This document shows positions 1 through 12,607 of a stretch of 64,000 bases of DNA, piece by piece (positions within the stretch are counted from its first letter, which is position 1; each line of letters opens with the position of its first letter). Below the pieces are notes generated by a model, which was not told where the DNA came from, made no database searches, and saw nothing but the letters and a program-made list of their open reading frames with translations. The translations under genes were made by a program, and so were the position numbers. This DNA is from Rapana venosa (taxonomy: Eukaryota > Mollusca > Gastropoda > Neogastropoda > Muricidae), in the NCBI GenBank assembly GCA_028751875.1, contig CM054145.1:49747066-49811065 (forward strand). The letters run 5' to 3'.

Positions 1-489
1 GTTGTTTTTTGTTTGGGAGGGGGGGGGAGGTAGACTTTCAGACTGGTTTTGTTTTTGCTTCTCTTGCTATCAGAGTTTCAAATGTAATCCGACGTTGCTG
101 TTGTTTTCCCCTATGATCAAACTTGATCAACGGAGGACTACTCATCATCATCATCATCATCAGACCCGTGACCTTGGCGGTCGTGGGGGAGACACGAAAG
201 ACGATGCCGTGGTAAGCCTCCTCCATCCATCTCGGTCCTCGGCTCTGCGTAGTAGTTACGTCCAGGCAAAAAACAATCCCATATTGAGTGGCTGCAAAGT
301 TATAATGTATGATAAGGTGTAAGCCATGGGCCTGTACAGGCCAACCTACGTGGCAAAGGCGGTAGATCTTTTCATAAACGAGTGATGCATAACATCGGGA
401 ACATTATTTCCTTACCAAATTTTAGCCTTTAGTCAGGCAGTGTGACGAAGAACGTTCGCACAACATGGGCAGAAGCCCCTTGAAAGCTA

Positions 490-490
490 T

Positions 491-556
<66 letters not shown>

Positions 557-607
557 TGTGTGTGTGTTGTGTGTGTGTGTGTGTGTGTGTGTCTCTGTCT
601 GTCTGTC

Positions 608-660
<53 letters not shown>
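490..660. repeat. Compound (CT)n/(GT)n/(CTGT)n microsatellite
   Basis: About 30 CT units, then GT units, then a TGTC tetranucleotide block and more CT. Confidence 0.95.
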
Positions 661-662
<2 letters not shown>

Positions 663-1199
663 TCTCTCTTTCTCCCCAGTTCCTGGGTTTCCGATTGCTT
701 GGGAGGCTGTGTCAGTTGCGATATACTATTATTATACTTCACCCTCAAATACCGGACAAGAGGCTATGATTTAGGCGTAAAGCACAAATATTTAATGGAG
801 AAATAAACTAAAAACAATAAACAGTCATAAACATTCACTCCAGATACTGATTAATAACTAACATCGATAGAATTTGATTTTACTTTTCACGTAAGAATTT
901 TACTCTTCGAATATCTTTGACTTTTCTTTCTGCGTTTTTATCGGGAGGGAGGGGGGCTTTTGGGTTGGTTTTTGTTGTTGTTGTTGTTTTGCATTTGTCA
1001 GATAGACAGCTTCGTCTTTGCAGTGAAGGCAGTAGTAAGCTGATTTGACACGCAAACAAATGATGTGGGAGGGGGGGGGGGGGGGGGGGCGGGAAAGGGT
1101 AGAAACGACATCGCTGGGCCAGTTTGAAAAGAATAAAACCAAAGTGATGCAGAGAAAGAAATATGTGTAATTGGTTTAAAAAAATACATGAATGAAGAG

Positions 1200-1218
1200 A
1201 GAAGAAGAAGAGAGGAGA

Positions 1219-1287
<69 letters not shown>
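1200..1287. repeat. (GA)n microsatellite
   Basis: About 35 GA units. Similar GA/GACA tracts follow at about 1495-1640, just 3' of the NHS-family exon donor on the gene strand. Confidence 0.95.
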
Positions 1288-1291
<4 letters not shown>

Positions 1292-1522
1292 ACTTTGAAA
1301 CTTTTTGTTTACTTGTTTCTTTCTTCACGTTATTAAATGCTGCTTAAACTTCAGTCTCTTTTTGCGAATGACATTCTTTTATTTCGAGGATAATGAGAAT
1401 AATCCAGTCCCCGCACTTTCTAGGGATAGCCTCGTGGTAGAAGAAAAACAAACAAAACCAAAACTATAAACGACACATACACACAAAACCAAACAGAGAG
1501 AGAAGAGAGAGAGAGAGAGGAG

Positions 1523-1565
<43 letters not shown>

Positions 1566-1754
1566 AGACAGACAGACAGACAGACAGACAGAGAGAGAGA
1601 GACAGAGACAGAGAGGCAGACAGACACAGACAGAGAGAAACATACAACAACTAAAGATTTTACTCCACCCCCAATACAAAATAAATAAAAACAAAAGGAG
1701 AGAAAAACAAAGAAACAAAAACAACAAAAAGAAGCTTTTTCATCATCAACTTAC

Positions 1755-2034
1755 GTATGGAAACAGCCTTAGAATCAAGACGTCCCACTTTCTCTTTAAT
1801 CCGCTTGACATGATGTATAATCCTCTCCGTCTGTTCGAACACTTTCTGGCACTCATCGGCCAAATCACAAAACAGATCATCGGCATGACGAACCAAACTG
1901 GCCAACTGGACCAAAGCTCCCAAAACGGCATTTTGTGTCACTGCCACTTGAACCACCTCTTCCCCCTTTTCCTCTTCTCTCAACTGTCGTCTGCCCAGGT
2001 AAACAGGCTCGATGGTTCTTGCTGCGAGAGGCAT
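1755..2034 (-). CDS. NHS-family (Nance-Horan syndrome-like) protein, first coding exon
   Basis: The exon encodes 93 residues plus one base. It opens with MPLAARTIEPVYLGR at the ATG 2034-2032 and ends at a consensus donor (GTAAGT, complement of 1749-1754). The start follows the MP-x(4)-(I/V)EP pattern seen at the N terminus of NHS-like and WAVE proteins. The later part (NAVLGALVQLASLVRHADDL, then a heptad-like helix ending GRLDSKAVSI) matches the WAVE-homology segment of NHS proteins better than WASF, in my judgement. NHS proteins act at the plasma membrane and cell junctions, where they regulate actin through the WAVE complex. All later exons lie off the left edge. A WASF-like gene is the main alternative. 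The exon is less AT-rich than its surroundings, and no in-frame stop interrupts it. Confidence 0.68.
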
Positions 2035-2460
2035 GGCTTTTTAGATTTGAAGTTTTCTTTCACATGATAAAGTTTGAAGAAAAACTGTCCACGAAACGTT
2101 TTTTTGTTTTTGTTTTACAGAATCAGATTACCGGACGTCAGTTTTCAAAAACGTGGCCATGAGTTTAGGTTGACAACACCCTCACAACACCGTGCGTGCG
2201 AGTGCGTGTGTGCGCAAGCAGACGACACTTCATAAAACTGCCGTGAAATGGGGACGACCCCACGCGCGATAAAACTCTTCCGTCAAACGGCCGCTGTTCT
2301 GTCAAACGAACTCCCTCCCCCTGTTTGCTGTGGAGTAAGGGACTGTTGGGGTCAGTTGCTGACCTTTTCACTGTGGTCGTTTTTGCACGCGAGGTCATTG
2401 GCTCGTGACGGGGAAGGTGGGAGTTTTCGCGCTTGACTAACTGAAGGTGTCATTGTAACG
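2035..2460 (-). promoter_or_regulatory. Probable promoter / 5' UTR of the NHS-family gene
   Basis: This is the segment directly upstream of the ATG at 2034. It is richer in CpG than the flanks (about 2240-2460) and has an inverted CCAAT box on the gene strand at 2397-2401, next to a CRE-half-like CGTGACG at 2404-2410. No TATA box stands out. The transcription start cannot be fixed from sequence alone. Confidence 0.33.
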
Positions 2461-4489
2461 GGATTATGCTATATGGAGTCCCCCGGCCGCTGGAGCTTTT
2501 ACCTGTCTATGATTATCTTAACCGTTTGCCGCTACAACTGTTCGATTTGAACCAATCGTGTTGCGTTAGTGACATAAAAATTCAGCTGAGGTTTATGTTT
2601 TGTTGCCCGCGGTTTTCTCTTTAAAAGCTATGTTGGGTGTTTTTTTGTTTTCCTGTTTTAAATTCAACTTTTTGTTGCTGTCGACAATGCCCTGGCAGAT
2701 AAAGGCGGAGTGGTTGAAACAGTGCGATGAAAGTAGGCCCTATAGGTCAGATACTTTTGTTTGTTGTTGTCAGTAGCCCTATATAAGTTATACGCACATA
2801 ATAGAGCAGTCAAAGGAGCTCAAGACCACTACAGATGTCTTTTTTGTCTCAAACATTTCTCCACACACAGATTCTAAGCATTTTCATTTTTTCCTGATGA
2901 GTGTGGCCCTCAAATACTTGACTAAAATTACAAGAGAGGAAGACCCTACTTAAAGACTAACATTACAGGCTGACAGTTCATGCTGGAAGACTAAGATTAC
3001 AGGCTTACAAGAGAGAAGTATTAACCGTCACACTTTCCAGTTGTGGGGTTAAAACCCCTGCAAATGTGCTTTTCCCATAATTGGTATGATCAACATGGGT
3101 TTCCAGGTCCATCTCAGTTGTAGCATAGTAAACTAGTCGAGTGCATCAATCAAATAATATGCATGTACAAGCGACTTGATTTGCTTTTGTTCTGCCTCTG
3201 ACACTCCTGATCTGCTGCTCCCACGCAGCTCATTCCAATCTCTCCACCCCAGCGATACCCAGGCTCATCTAATGCACCCCAGGGCCAGAAATCTACGGGA
3301 AGCAGATCAATGTTTGGCCACTGCTGCTGGGTCACTTTAGTGGTGCTTGTTCTGAGCCAATATACTCGGGATACCATATCCTGTGCTACCTACTGACATG
3401 GAGCCAGACTGTGAGACACCCACTGGGTTGGCGACCACCACATCCCTCCAACAACCATCTCCCATGACTCTCTGATCCCTAAGGCTCCTAGTCAACTTAC
3501 CACAGGCAGGGCAGTCTTCAGGAAACCAAAGCTGTGAGGTCACTTGAGACCGCAGCAACAGGAGCCAATGAAATCAAATTTCTTTTTTGCATGATGGTTA
3601 ATGGTGATGAGGGCAATGTAGTCTGGTTGTGATGCTATGGAGGCACACCAGCTTTGAGGCTGCTTCACAGGGTTGTAATCTACATTTCCCATCATAATAA
3701 TAATAGTTATCATGATCTTAGCATCAACCAGGCTCAAGAGTTGCAAATGCAAATTGTCCATTTTCTTTCCTGCAGAGTTGTGTATATACCATGCCTGATT
3801 TCCCAGTATATTGAAATGGTCCGTTTTATATATGAATGTTTGAATACTTAACTTTTCCCCAATGACCTGGGCACCAGTTACAGAAAAATATAGTTACCTA
3901 TTGCCAACACACTGTGCAATGGTTATGGTGTGGCTGGTCATACTAAAACAAAAACATCCTGTTCTATTGTTCATGGCCTGAAGGATGCAACCACCCTAAA
4001 TACTTAGTTGAAGGTCACAGCTAATGGAAACAGTCAGTCTGCTTGTGCTAGCGGTACACTTACTGACCCAACAGTAGTCCTAATTAATATTCCCCCCCCT
4101 CCACCAAGTTTGTGCCTGTTTGTATATATGCTTACAAGTTACATGTGAGCATGGAGGGGGAAAATAACTGTATAAATGTGTGTGTGTGCACGCACGCACC
4201 GGCATGCCTACATTTCTGTCTCCTTTTTACATCCCTTCCTCCTCCCATGGAAGCATTTCTCCCCACACAGTTACATCACACCACCCTTGTTTTGGTTATG
4301 TTATTTCCGTCTTAAAAGCTTTCTTATAGACAAACAGCAAAAGAACACTTAATAGAATGCTTTTTTCCCCGCATTCATTGGCTTAAGCTCCAAGTTTACC
4401 AATGGCAAGATTTTGTGTGTATGCAACTGTTTTAACCCACCATTAAGGTTGCCCTAGACACCTGTGCGCATGATTTCCACACACAAAAA
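2461..4489. other. Intergenic sequence with no supported gene
   Basis: This lies upstream of the NHS-family exon and beyond the 3' end of macoilin. I see no splice-bounded coding segment. About 3180-3660 has more balanced composition and short open frames on the minus strand. It may be an old dispersed repeat, but I do not recognise it. Confidence 0.4.
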
Positions 4490-4980
4490 TTGTCATCCAT
4501 TCCTACAGGCACAAAACGGCTTACTCTTCCAAAAGGCAGAACAGGTTTTTAACGTGTGCACCAGGCTCTCCGAGACCATACTGTGAGGAACAGTGCAGGG
4601 GAAGAGAAGGTGAGGCAGGCCTTAGAAGAAATGGGCAGACATCACTGAATGGACCGGAAAGAGCTTCTCCACATCCCAGGCACTTGCACACAACTGCAAC
4701 AAATGGAGCCAACTGGTGCAACGTTCATCATTGCAGTGCCCCTACCACCCCGGAGGGGGTTATGGGAACAGATGAGATGAGATGATGACCAGATGTTCTG
4801 CATGCATTCACAAGGGGCCTTAGTTCATAGTCTCATTCAAAGGACATCAAGGGAGTGAAGTCAGTACTGATGTTAACTCCAGGGTAAATTCCCCTGAAAT
4901 GGGTACCTCAGATGTGCTCAATCCTGGGCCATCAGATCTGGAGTGCAGAGCTCTTAACCACTAAGCTATCCTGCCCCCAA
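4490..4980 (-). mobile_element. SINE-A (tRNA-derived), minus orientation, split by a LINE 3' end
   Basis: The body matches the other SINE-A copies: AAGGCAGAACAGG near 4531, a tail of ATGTTCTGCATGCATTC near 4793, and the tRNA-like head ending in TAAGCTATCCTGCCCCC near 4962-4978. It is interrupted at about 4545-4790 by plus-strand LINE sequence. The two halves continue each other as in uninterrupted copies. Confidence 0.7.
4545..4790 (+). mobile_element. 3' end of an RTE-like non-LTR retrotransposon inserted in a SINE
   Basis: On the plus strand one frame reads KKWADITEWTGKSF, then a stretch with NKWSQLVQRSS and PYHPGG. This is the characteristic C-terminal tail of RTE-like reverse-transcriptase ORFs (DNI-x-EWTG ... 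W-x-x-LV). It ends in a GATGA-type simple tail near 4766-4788. The copy is strongly 5'-truncated and has a small frame break near 4590. Confidence 0.65.
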
Positions 4981-5229
4981 TGCTCTTTGAAAGATTGCAT
5001 CTTTCTCTTCCTGTTGATGTATAACACTTGCCTGTTGCATCTTTTAAAACAGAAGTAAAATAAAATGTTAAAAAGTGCAAAAACAACACATCTGCAGGGA
5101 ATGTAAGCACCTGCAGAGCACGCGGCATGGGGGAAGTGATGTTGCTACGTCATGTTTGTACAGATTGTTGGGAAAGAACTTATCTGCAGTGTAGGTCTGG
5201 GAATTTGAAAGAAAAAAAGGTAAAGAAAA

Positions 5230-5352
5230 AACTCAACATTCTCCAATATCCCTGGAGTTGGAATGTGGCTACCTTCATGGTAGGAAAAAAACCAGTCACA
5301 TTCATAAAATCTCACTCACCACTTGGTGAACTGTAGAGCTATAGGAACAGGC
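5230..5352 (+). mobile_element. SINE 3' body fragment
   Basis: The segment runs from GTTGGAATGTGGCTACCTTC (near 5257) through AAATCTCACTCACC to GTGAACTGTAGAGCTATAGG. This is the shared 3' body of the SINE-A and SINE-B families seen elsewhere in the window. Confidence 0.6.
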
Positions 5353-5693
5353 AAAAAAACAATTCTTGAATATGTTCCGACCTTAACTGTCACATTTCAA
5401 CAAGGGGGTGGGGCTTAATGATTTATTGAAGATTCCAAAAATTAATAATCATAAGAGATAACATCTTTCAATGGCAGATTTCCATGCATATCTGATTAAA
5501 AACCATCATTCCTTTTGCCTGACCAGATTTGAGTTTCGGCTCCTGTGTGAGCACTCTTCAGAGGTCATCCCATCTCAAATCACTTGACCGAGTCTGGAGA
5601 AATAATAAAAATAAAACGTGTAACAATATCACAGTTTTGAGCCAATGTCAAATTAAGTGATCATTTTCAACAGATATTTACAAGGCCACTGGA

Positions 5694-6021
5694 GAGTGGG
5701 ATAGCCTAGTGGTTAGAACCTTGCACTCATGATCTGACAAGAGTGGGATAGCCTAGTGGTTAGAACCTTGCACTCATGATCTGACAAGAGTGGGATAGCC
5801 TAGTGGTTAGAACCTTGCACACATGATCTGACAAGAGTGGGATAGCCTAGTGGTTAGAACCTTGCACTCATGATCTGACAAGAGTGGGATAGCCTAGTGG
5901 TTAGAACCTTGCACACATGATCTGACAAGAGTGGGATAGCCTAGTGGTTAGAACCTTGCACTCATGATCTGACAAGAGTGGGATAGCTAGTGGTTAGAAC
6001 CTTGCACTCATGATCTCACAG
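5694..6021 (+). repeat. 47-bp tandem repeat made from a SINE tRNA head (7 copies)
   Basis: There are seven near-perfect 47-bp units starting at 5694, 5741, 5788, 5835, 5882, 5929 and 5976. Each begins GAGTGGGATAGCCTAGTGG. Units differ only in CACTCATG versus CACACATG, and the last unit has lost one C. The unit is the A-box part of the SINE-A head. Confidence 0.95.
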
Positions 6022-6146
6022 ACACATGCACGCTGGTGTCGTGTTTAGAAACCATCCCCAAAGTCAGAATGTGGCTACCTTAATGGTAGTAAGAACAGTC
6101 GCATACGCAAATTATTACTATTAATGACAGTTCTAGCCAAGGAACA
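6022..6146 (+). mobile_element. SINE-A 3' body following the amplified head
   Basis: Directly after the 47-bp array comes the usual SINE body, with ACCATCCCCAAAGTCAGAAT and a final TCTAGCCAAGGAAC. The array therefore lies inside a SINE and is not a separate satellite. Confidence 0.7.
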
Positions 6147-9100
6147 ACACACCAAAAACCCTCATCTATATTGGTCCAAGTGTCTCTAAAATACACTCAG
6201 CAGTTTCTAAGTACATTAAGTGCTTATTCCATTATCCTCGATATAAAAGAATAAAATAAAAAACCAACTAAGTAACAACTGTCCACAGCCAGAAATATCC
6301 GTTCCCTTGGAAATTATATTTCAATTTCATCTTGGTTTCTCTCTACCCCCCTCCCCCCCAATGCCCACTAACTTCTGTCAAATTTGGCACACAATAACCA
6401 CATCACAACATACACTGTAATTCTTGACCACACACAGTCACACACACAAACTGACAAGAGTTAAACCAAAAAAATCCAAACACTTGCACATTTCACAGAC
6501 TTGAAAGCCCCAGAATCCAGGGCCTGTGTTTTAATGTTTCTTGTCACGAAAAAAGTGGCAGCTTACACATCATACCATATCAGTTCATGTTCAGTACTGC
6601 AGCGATACATTCTAACAGCAGCTGAGACAGAGTATTATTAGTATTTCCTTTCATTTAGGTCTTCTCACCACTGTTCAGTCTCACGCAGCTTTTTCTCTAT
6701 ATTATCATCTTTGTTCCCTTTCAATCAATATAGGAACAGCAATGGAGAGAGAACGAGGTTAACCAGGGAAACATTTTGTGCAGGTAAGCTCTGGATGTTA
6801 GTGTAAAACCGATAGGTGAAATCAAGTTTAGTGTACAACATTTTACATTGAAAAAAAAAACCTTTGAAAAAGAAATAACTGCCATAGAAAATGGTAAGTA
6901 GCTGCTATTTTCCTTCATCAAATTAAAAAAAAAGAGATGTTGAAGGAGGATTGGGGAATCAAACCACTTATGTTCAAAGCACGAATGCATACACAACGTA
7001 AAAACGAATAAAGTGAGGTCATGCAAAGCTGCCTCCAGTTTATGTCTGTCGCAAATGTATGCTGGGGTTATGATTATTTTTGTTTCTTAGTGCCCTTCCA
7101 CTGCAAATCCATTGTTTAATTATAAAATGAGTGTCTTTGGAATCAGGAGTGATCAGATAATAACTGATAAAATGTGACAGTTGCGCAGTGTGTGTATGTG
7201 TGTGTGTGTGTATGTGTGTGTGAGTGAGTGAGTGAGTGAGTGAATGCTTGCATGTACTAGGATATTATGAGAGCAAAAATATAACAAATTATATTTTCTT
7301 GAAATCTTAAAAAAATATATATAAAAAATGACGCAAACATCTGATAAATGTGTGGTTGACAACTATAGCTTTCATCTTTTCTCTTGTGTTTCCAAATGTT
7401 TGGATTCGTAATAAGTATACTGCATCGCGTGACTGTTGTTTGTGTACACAAGCGCAAACTTTGACTAAGGACACACAATTCTCACATGGAGTGTAGGAAA
7501 AGACAGAGAGATGTGTGTGTGCGCGCGCGTGCACGCATGCAAGGAAGCTAGGGAGAAAGAAATAGATTGAGAGGAGGGCCAAAAGAGAGAAGGAAACGGA
7601 GAGCATGTAATGATATGAAGGAGAGTAAGCATCTGCCAAGGCCAATACCATGCATACACACATTGATATGTATGTACATGTGTATCTGTGCTTTAACTGC
7701 CAATGACCACAGACCAGTTCTCTATCTTGCTGGGCAATGCCGCTTCTTCAATATATAAAAAAGATTCACAATAATTCAAATTGGGAAACTGCCAAAAAAG
7801 CAGACATTGGGAAAAGAAGAAGAAAAAAAATCTGAGAGCAATGGCACACCTAACACCAATATAACAAAACACTGAAGGAAAACATTCTAGCTTTGTGAAT
7901 ATTGCATTTTCATTCCATCGCCACTGCACATAGCAGACTCAGTTCGCTGAACAGTACACAATCAACACAATATTGACGACAAGATGACTCTCATCCTGTC
8001 ACATAAAAGGCGGAAATAACAAAAAGCAAAAAAATTAGTTAAAAAAATTACTAACAGCAATAAAACTGACTTTTCAGTCTTTTCAATGAACAACACTGTC
8101 ACTAGACTGTGAGGACTCCATGACAAAAGCAACAACAACAACAATAACCAGCTCAATCCTTACATCTTTCTTCTCATTCTCGTACTTGTGTAGTTTGGTT
8201 CACCAAAGGACTGAGAGGAGAAAAACAGCTGCTTTGGAAAATGTGTGTTTCCAGAATGTACAAAAGATAACACAGCCATACACGATTTGATGTTTTAAAG
8301 GTGACATTACTGTATACTGCTTCCTGATCAGTGACATGACCAAACAATACATTACTGTTTTGCTTAAAAATAAAACACATGGCAAGTAACAGAAGTGACA
8401 GTAATATAACTATTTGATTCATTTCGTTTTCTTGTGTGCTATTTTAGCAATAACAGATCTGGTAAGACAGATTCTCTGCCCTTGACAGAGTAATCACAGA
8501 AGGAAAAACATTTCAATATGTTTTACTTATGGAAAAATAGTGTATTTCTTCTTTGCGTTTTTCTTCTTTTTTCAAACACAGTTTTGGAGGGATACAATAA
8601 TTATATCATCATTTTGTCTCCTTATTTTTTTTAAAAAGTTGTCCTTTTTTTCCTCATTAATGTTAAAACACTTTTTATACAACATAACAGATTTGTTTTG
8701 GTATTTCTGTACACTTAACGACTTAGGGGAAGAAAACCCAGAGAAGACACCAACCAAACTATGTTGAAATAAAGACAACAAAAAATAGAAACGTCAACTG
8801 ATATACAACAAAGTTGATGACAACTCAATAACAAATTAAAACTTGTGTTAACTTCACAAATCTTTTGAACAAAAGAGGAAATGAAAACCAATCCATGTAG
8901 AGATATTTGAAAACACTTTTCAAAGGAAAAAAATAAAGCATAGAAATAAACGTAAACATAATCACACCAAAAATCAAATGAATATACATATCCATCCAGT
9001 AACACTAATGTTGATGGCAATCTTCACCAAACAGGTCATTTCGGACACAAAAGCAACTCGGTAGTTTCTGTGTGGTTTTTCAAGAAGTGGTTCCTGACTC

Positions 9101-10060
9101 TGCTACACAAGAGCAGAAGACTTCCAAAAATCTTCCAATACAATCTGATCCGATAAATTATCTTACTCATAGCCTAACTGACAGCTAAGGCCATATCAGG
9201 ATTATTAAGGCAGTTACCAAATTTGACAAAAATAATTTTTAAAAACATCTCTTGTCACAGATTTGTCACATGCCACACAAGTTTGTCACCCTGCAATAGA
9301 ATACAGTCCCTGGTGTACCATCTTCACCATTGAATTCCTGGAGGTAAATAAGACCAGCCCCCTGCTGAGAACAAAAGACTATCTGCTTTACTTGTCCTCA
9401 GAGATTTTGTAACAAAACAAAATGAAACAAAACACTGCTTCCTTCTTCTTCATCAAAAACAGAACAAGTCATACAAACTTAAGAAATTGAATGCCCAAGT
9501 GTTTTAAAATACAACAACTTAACAGCCAGGAAAAATAAAACTGTACTAATAATTTGACCACCTACCAACCCAAATAAAACTGTGTATATATTAAGTCACA
9601 GAATATGGAAGGAAAAAAGTGATGAAGGGCAATGAATTTGGATGGCAGAAAATAGGAAAGAGACAACAGAAAGATCACCAAAAAAAACCCATTAACAATA
9701 AAGAAAATTTTTTGCAGACATTTCCATCAGATGGGCATGCTACAAATCAGATTTGTCATGGATAAATCAAGTGACCATAAGACCTGATCACATATTATAG
9801 AGAAACATTTATAAGAATCCCTTTTCTACATAACTAGATATTGAAGATTTTGTGACAAAATTCCACAGGAGAAACATCACGTTAATGCTGTTAATCCTGT
9901 TACCCCCACCTCCCCCAAATTAAAATAATTCATTGATGTGACTTAGTATAATATTCAGCAAGATTTAAACACTTTCACGATTACTTTTAAGGATCATATT
10001 TCAAAGAGAAAACATAGGGAGAACTGATGCTGTCAAAGCTTTCCAGATTATTAAGGGGAT
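6147..10060. other. Gene-poor stretch downstream of macoilin
   Basis: This AT-rich sequence lies 3' of the macoilin stop codon. It may include part of a long 3' UTR, but no poly(A) signal can be singled out. It holds a GT/GA-type microsatellite at about 7189-7240 and poly-purine runs. No splice-bounded coding exon was recognised. Confidence 0.4.
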
Positions 10061-10412
10061 GGGGCAGGTTATAGCCTAGTGATTAGAGTGTTGTGCAAGC
10101 AATTTGAGGGACTGGGATCAAGCCCAGCTTTAAGCTAATGCCGAGATATCCGTTCAAGAGGATTTTTCCCCTGGAGTTAACATCACTCCTCCAAAAGTCC
10201 TTCAGAGGAGACTAGAAACTGAGGCCCTGAGTGCGCACACATGCAGAACATCTTGTGCATTCTGCCTTTCGGAAGAGTAGGCCATTCATGCAGGTAAGGA
10301 TGGATGATGTCATCCCCAAAGTTGGAATGCAGCTGCCTTAATACTGGGCAAAACTGGTCACATATGCAAAAATCTCACCATTGGTAAATCTCGGCGCTCT
10401 AGCCATGGAATA
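10061..10412 (+). mobile_element. SINE-A, nearly full length
   Basis: The tRNA-like head has an A-box-like TAGCCTAGTGATTAG near 10072. The body follows: GTTCAAGAGGATTTTTCCCC, AGTCCTTCAGAGGAGACTAG, a pyrimidine-rich middle, and a 3' end of CAAAGTTGGAATGCAGC to GCGCTCTAGCC. Confidence 0.75.
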
Positions 10413-11010
10413 GAAGAAAAACATTATTAGAAACCTAAATGAAAGTAGCAGGGTGACCCATGTGTCAGTATATCCAAATAGCTCACTACTAAAATGCTCC
10501 ATAGCCTAACAGATTTTTCCCACTTCAATTCTTATTCATCATACCAGAGTGTATTCCGACAAATCTGTTACAGATTTTTAAAGATGAAACTTGAGAAGAA
10601 AAAAAAAGTGCACTTAATTCAAATCTGCCGGTGTGCTTATTTTTCTTACTTTCATTACTTTAAAGACAGAAGAAAAAAAACCCACATTACCAATGGATTA
10701 TCATTCTAGTCAAAACACGTTCAAAAGAAAGGAGAGATCACATACAGACCAAAAAAAAGTAGTTCAAGTGCCCCAGGTTACATATCATTATGTTCCATAA
10801 ATTCCCTTTTCAGAGATCTCTTCAAGTCAAAACACTCAAAAGGAAATGTTTATTTTCCCTTTTGAAATGTTTTAGACCACCACAAACAGTAAATAAATCC
10901 AAATGAAATATAAATCTGTCAATTCCCTGTTCTCCAACACATATGAACTACTATACTATAAATTCTTTTTTCAATTTCTTTCTTTCTCGCTTTCCCCTTC
11001 TCTCTCTGCC

Positions 11011-11056
11011 CCCCCCCCCCCCCCCCCCCCCATGCCTCACACACACACACACAGGG
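11011..11056. repeat. Poly-C tract followed by (CA)n
   Basis: An uninterrupted C run of about 22 bases (near 11010-11031) is followed after ATGCCTCA by about 8 CA repeats. Confidence 0.9.
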
Positions 11057-12386
11057 TTGATCATAATGCTGCTCACTTTAGGAGAGAAGGGAAATTGAAC
11101 TCCAGCAGTTACAGTAAGGGAGACTGGATTATGTGAATCCCAGACTGTACCCAAATATTTTAAATGAAGAAAATTTCAGCATGTACTGAATGATATACTG
11201 CAGTGCAGCAGACTGAAAGGATGATGACATGACAAACTGCCATGACTGACAACCTTGGGGCGGACTGTTGACATCATGAAGATATTACAAATGTGTTGGG
11301 ACTTAGGGTTGACACATGAAAATAAAACTGTCCTGGGATAGACTGAAGTGAAATCCAGAATTATCCATGACCAAAAATTGTTAGTCAGATGCAGCATACT
11401 TTGGTCATGTTGCTTTAATGGACAGCAGCGTTAGTATAAAATCATCTTGCGCTACATGTTCCACAAATGATACAAATGTGCACAGATCAAGACATCTCAA
11501 TCCAAAAGAAGATAAAGTAAATCATCCCCATTTAATCTCCCTTCTATTATTCAATATTCCTTCAACTTGTAATAACTTTCATTTAAGTAATCTTGAAAAG
11601 CACTATATTCTGGATTTAAGCTTCTTTATTTGCAACGGTGCCACAGTTTATGCACTATTGTGATTTAGGAAACTCTTACATAGTTTTTAAAAAATCCACT
11701 TTCTAAGAGTATATCTGTTTTGTTTTGGGTTTTTCTACCTTACATATTACTTCCTATCTGATATTCAATTGCACAACAACAACAACAAAAATTTAAAATC
11801 AAATACTGCTGTCTTTATGTTTCCTTACTCATTAATACCAAACCCTTTGAAAAAAAATACAAGAAAGAAAAAATTCACTTTTTCAACAACAACAACAAAA
11901 GCTAATAATCAATGCCATCCCTTTACGACTGGCAATTACATATCAGAGTAATCATCTTTGGTGAACATTCCTGCTTTAAACAACCACCACTTGCATCAAA
12001 TAAATAAATAAATGAATAAATAAACAGAAAACAAACAAATAAATCAAATGTTTCTCTGAAACCAGAATTACTTCTTAACTGGGCTGGATCCTTGCCTTCA
12101 TAGACATGTCTGTGTATAAAGATTTTTTTAAAAACCAACAGCAACAAAAACCCCACCCTAACGGCACTATCTGAAATTTCTGTGAGTAGTTAATTCTTTC
12201 CAGTAGCATAACACACACAGCAGCAAACGTAATTGGAAATTCCAAGATAAAAACTGCACAACTCGGGAGGGCATTAGACACTGAGCGATGTGAAGAAGTC
12301 CAAAGGATGCTGGTTACTTTGATGGAAGATGCAGCTGTCATGGAGCAGGGAGGAGGAGGACAAGGAGAGGAGGGAGGGAGAGCAGT

Positions 12387-12607
12387 CTAAATGGCAGTCT
12401 TGGGAGTGTAGTCAGAGGCATTGGGATTGAGGTCGGAGGCCACTACCAAATCCTCCTGGCAAAACTTGGCGGCAGAAAACAGCGGGGAAGAGTTGCGGTC
12501 AGAAGCCAGGCTCTGGTAGGAGGAGGTGGTGCTGGGGATGAGGGCCATGACTTCTGCAATCTTCGACTTCAGCTCTGTGATCTCCCCGTCCTTCTCCCCG
12601 ATTGTGT
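12387..12607 (-). CDS. MACO1: MACO1 coding exon 12 (C terminus and stop)
   Basis: Acceptor GTGCAG. It encodes [20 protein letters not shown], then a Ser-rich tail and [16 protein letters not shown]. The stop TAG lies at 12389-12387. Vertebrate macoilin ends in the same LDPNASVYQP-type motif. Confidence 0.95.

Noticed and set aside
422..806. Long open frames on both strands rich in Ser-Leu, Arg-Glu or Cys-Val
   Set aside because: They are translations of the CT/GT/CTGT microsatellite and have no start context, splice sites or protein-like composition.
1379..1727. Overlapping minus-strand frames of Ser/Leu/Cys repeats
   Set aside because: GA/GACA microsatellite read in three frames; intronic to the NHS-family gene.
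3150..3761. Short minus-strand frames of 73-75 codons with normal amino-acid composition
   Set aside because: No splice sites or recognisable family, and no overlap with other repeats in the window. Possibly an old mobile element, but not supportable.
5694..6021. Regular 47-bp repeats considered as a CRISPR array
   Set aside because: There are no unique spacers; units are contiguous and derived from a SINE in a eukaryotic genome.
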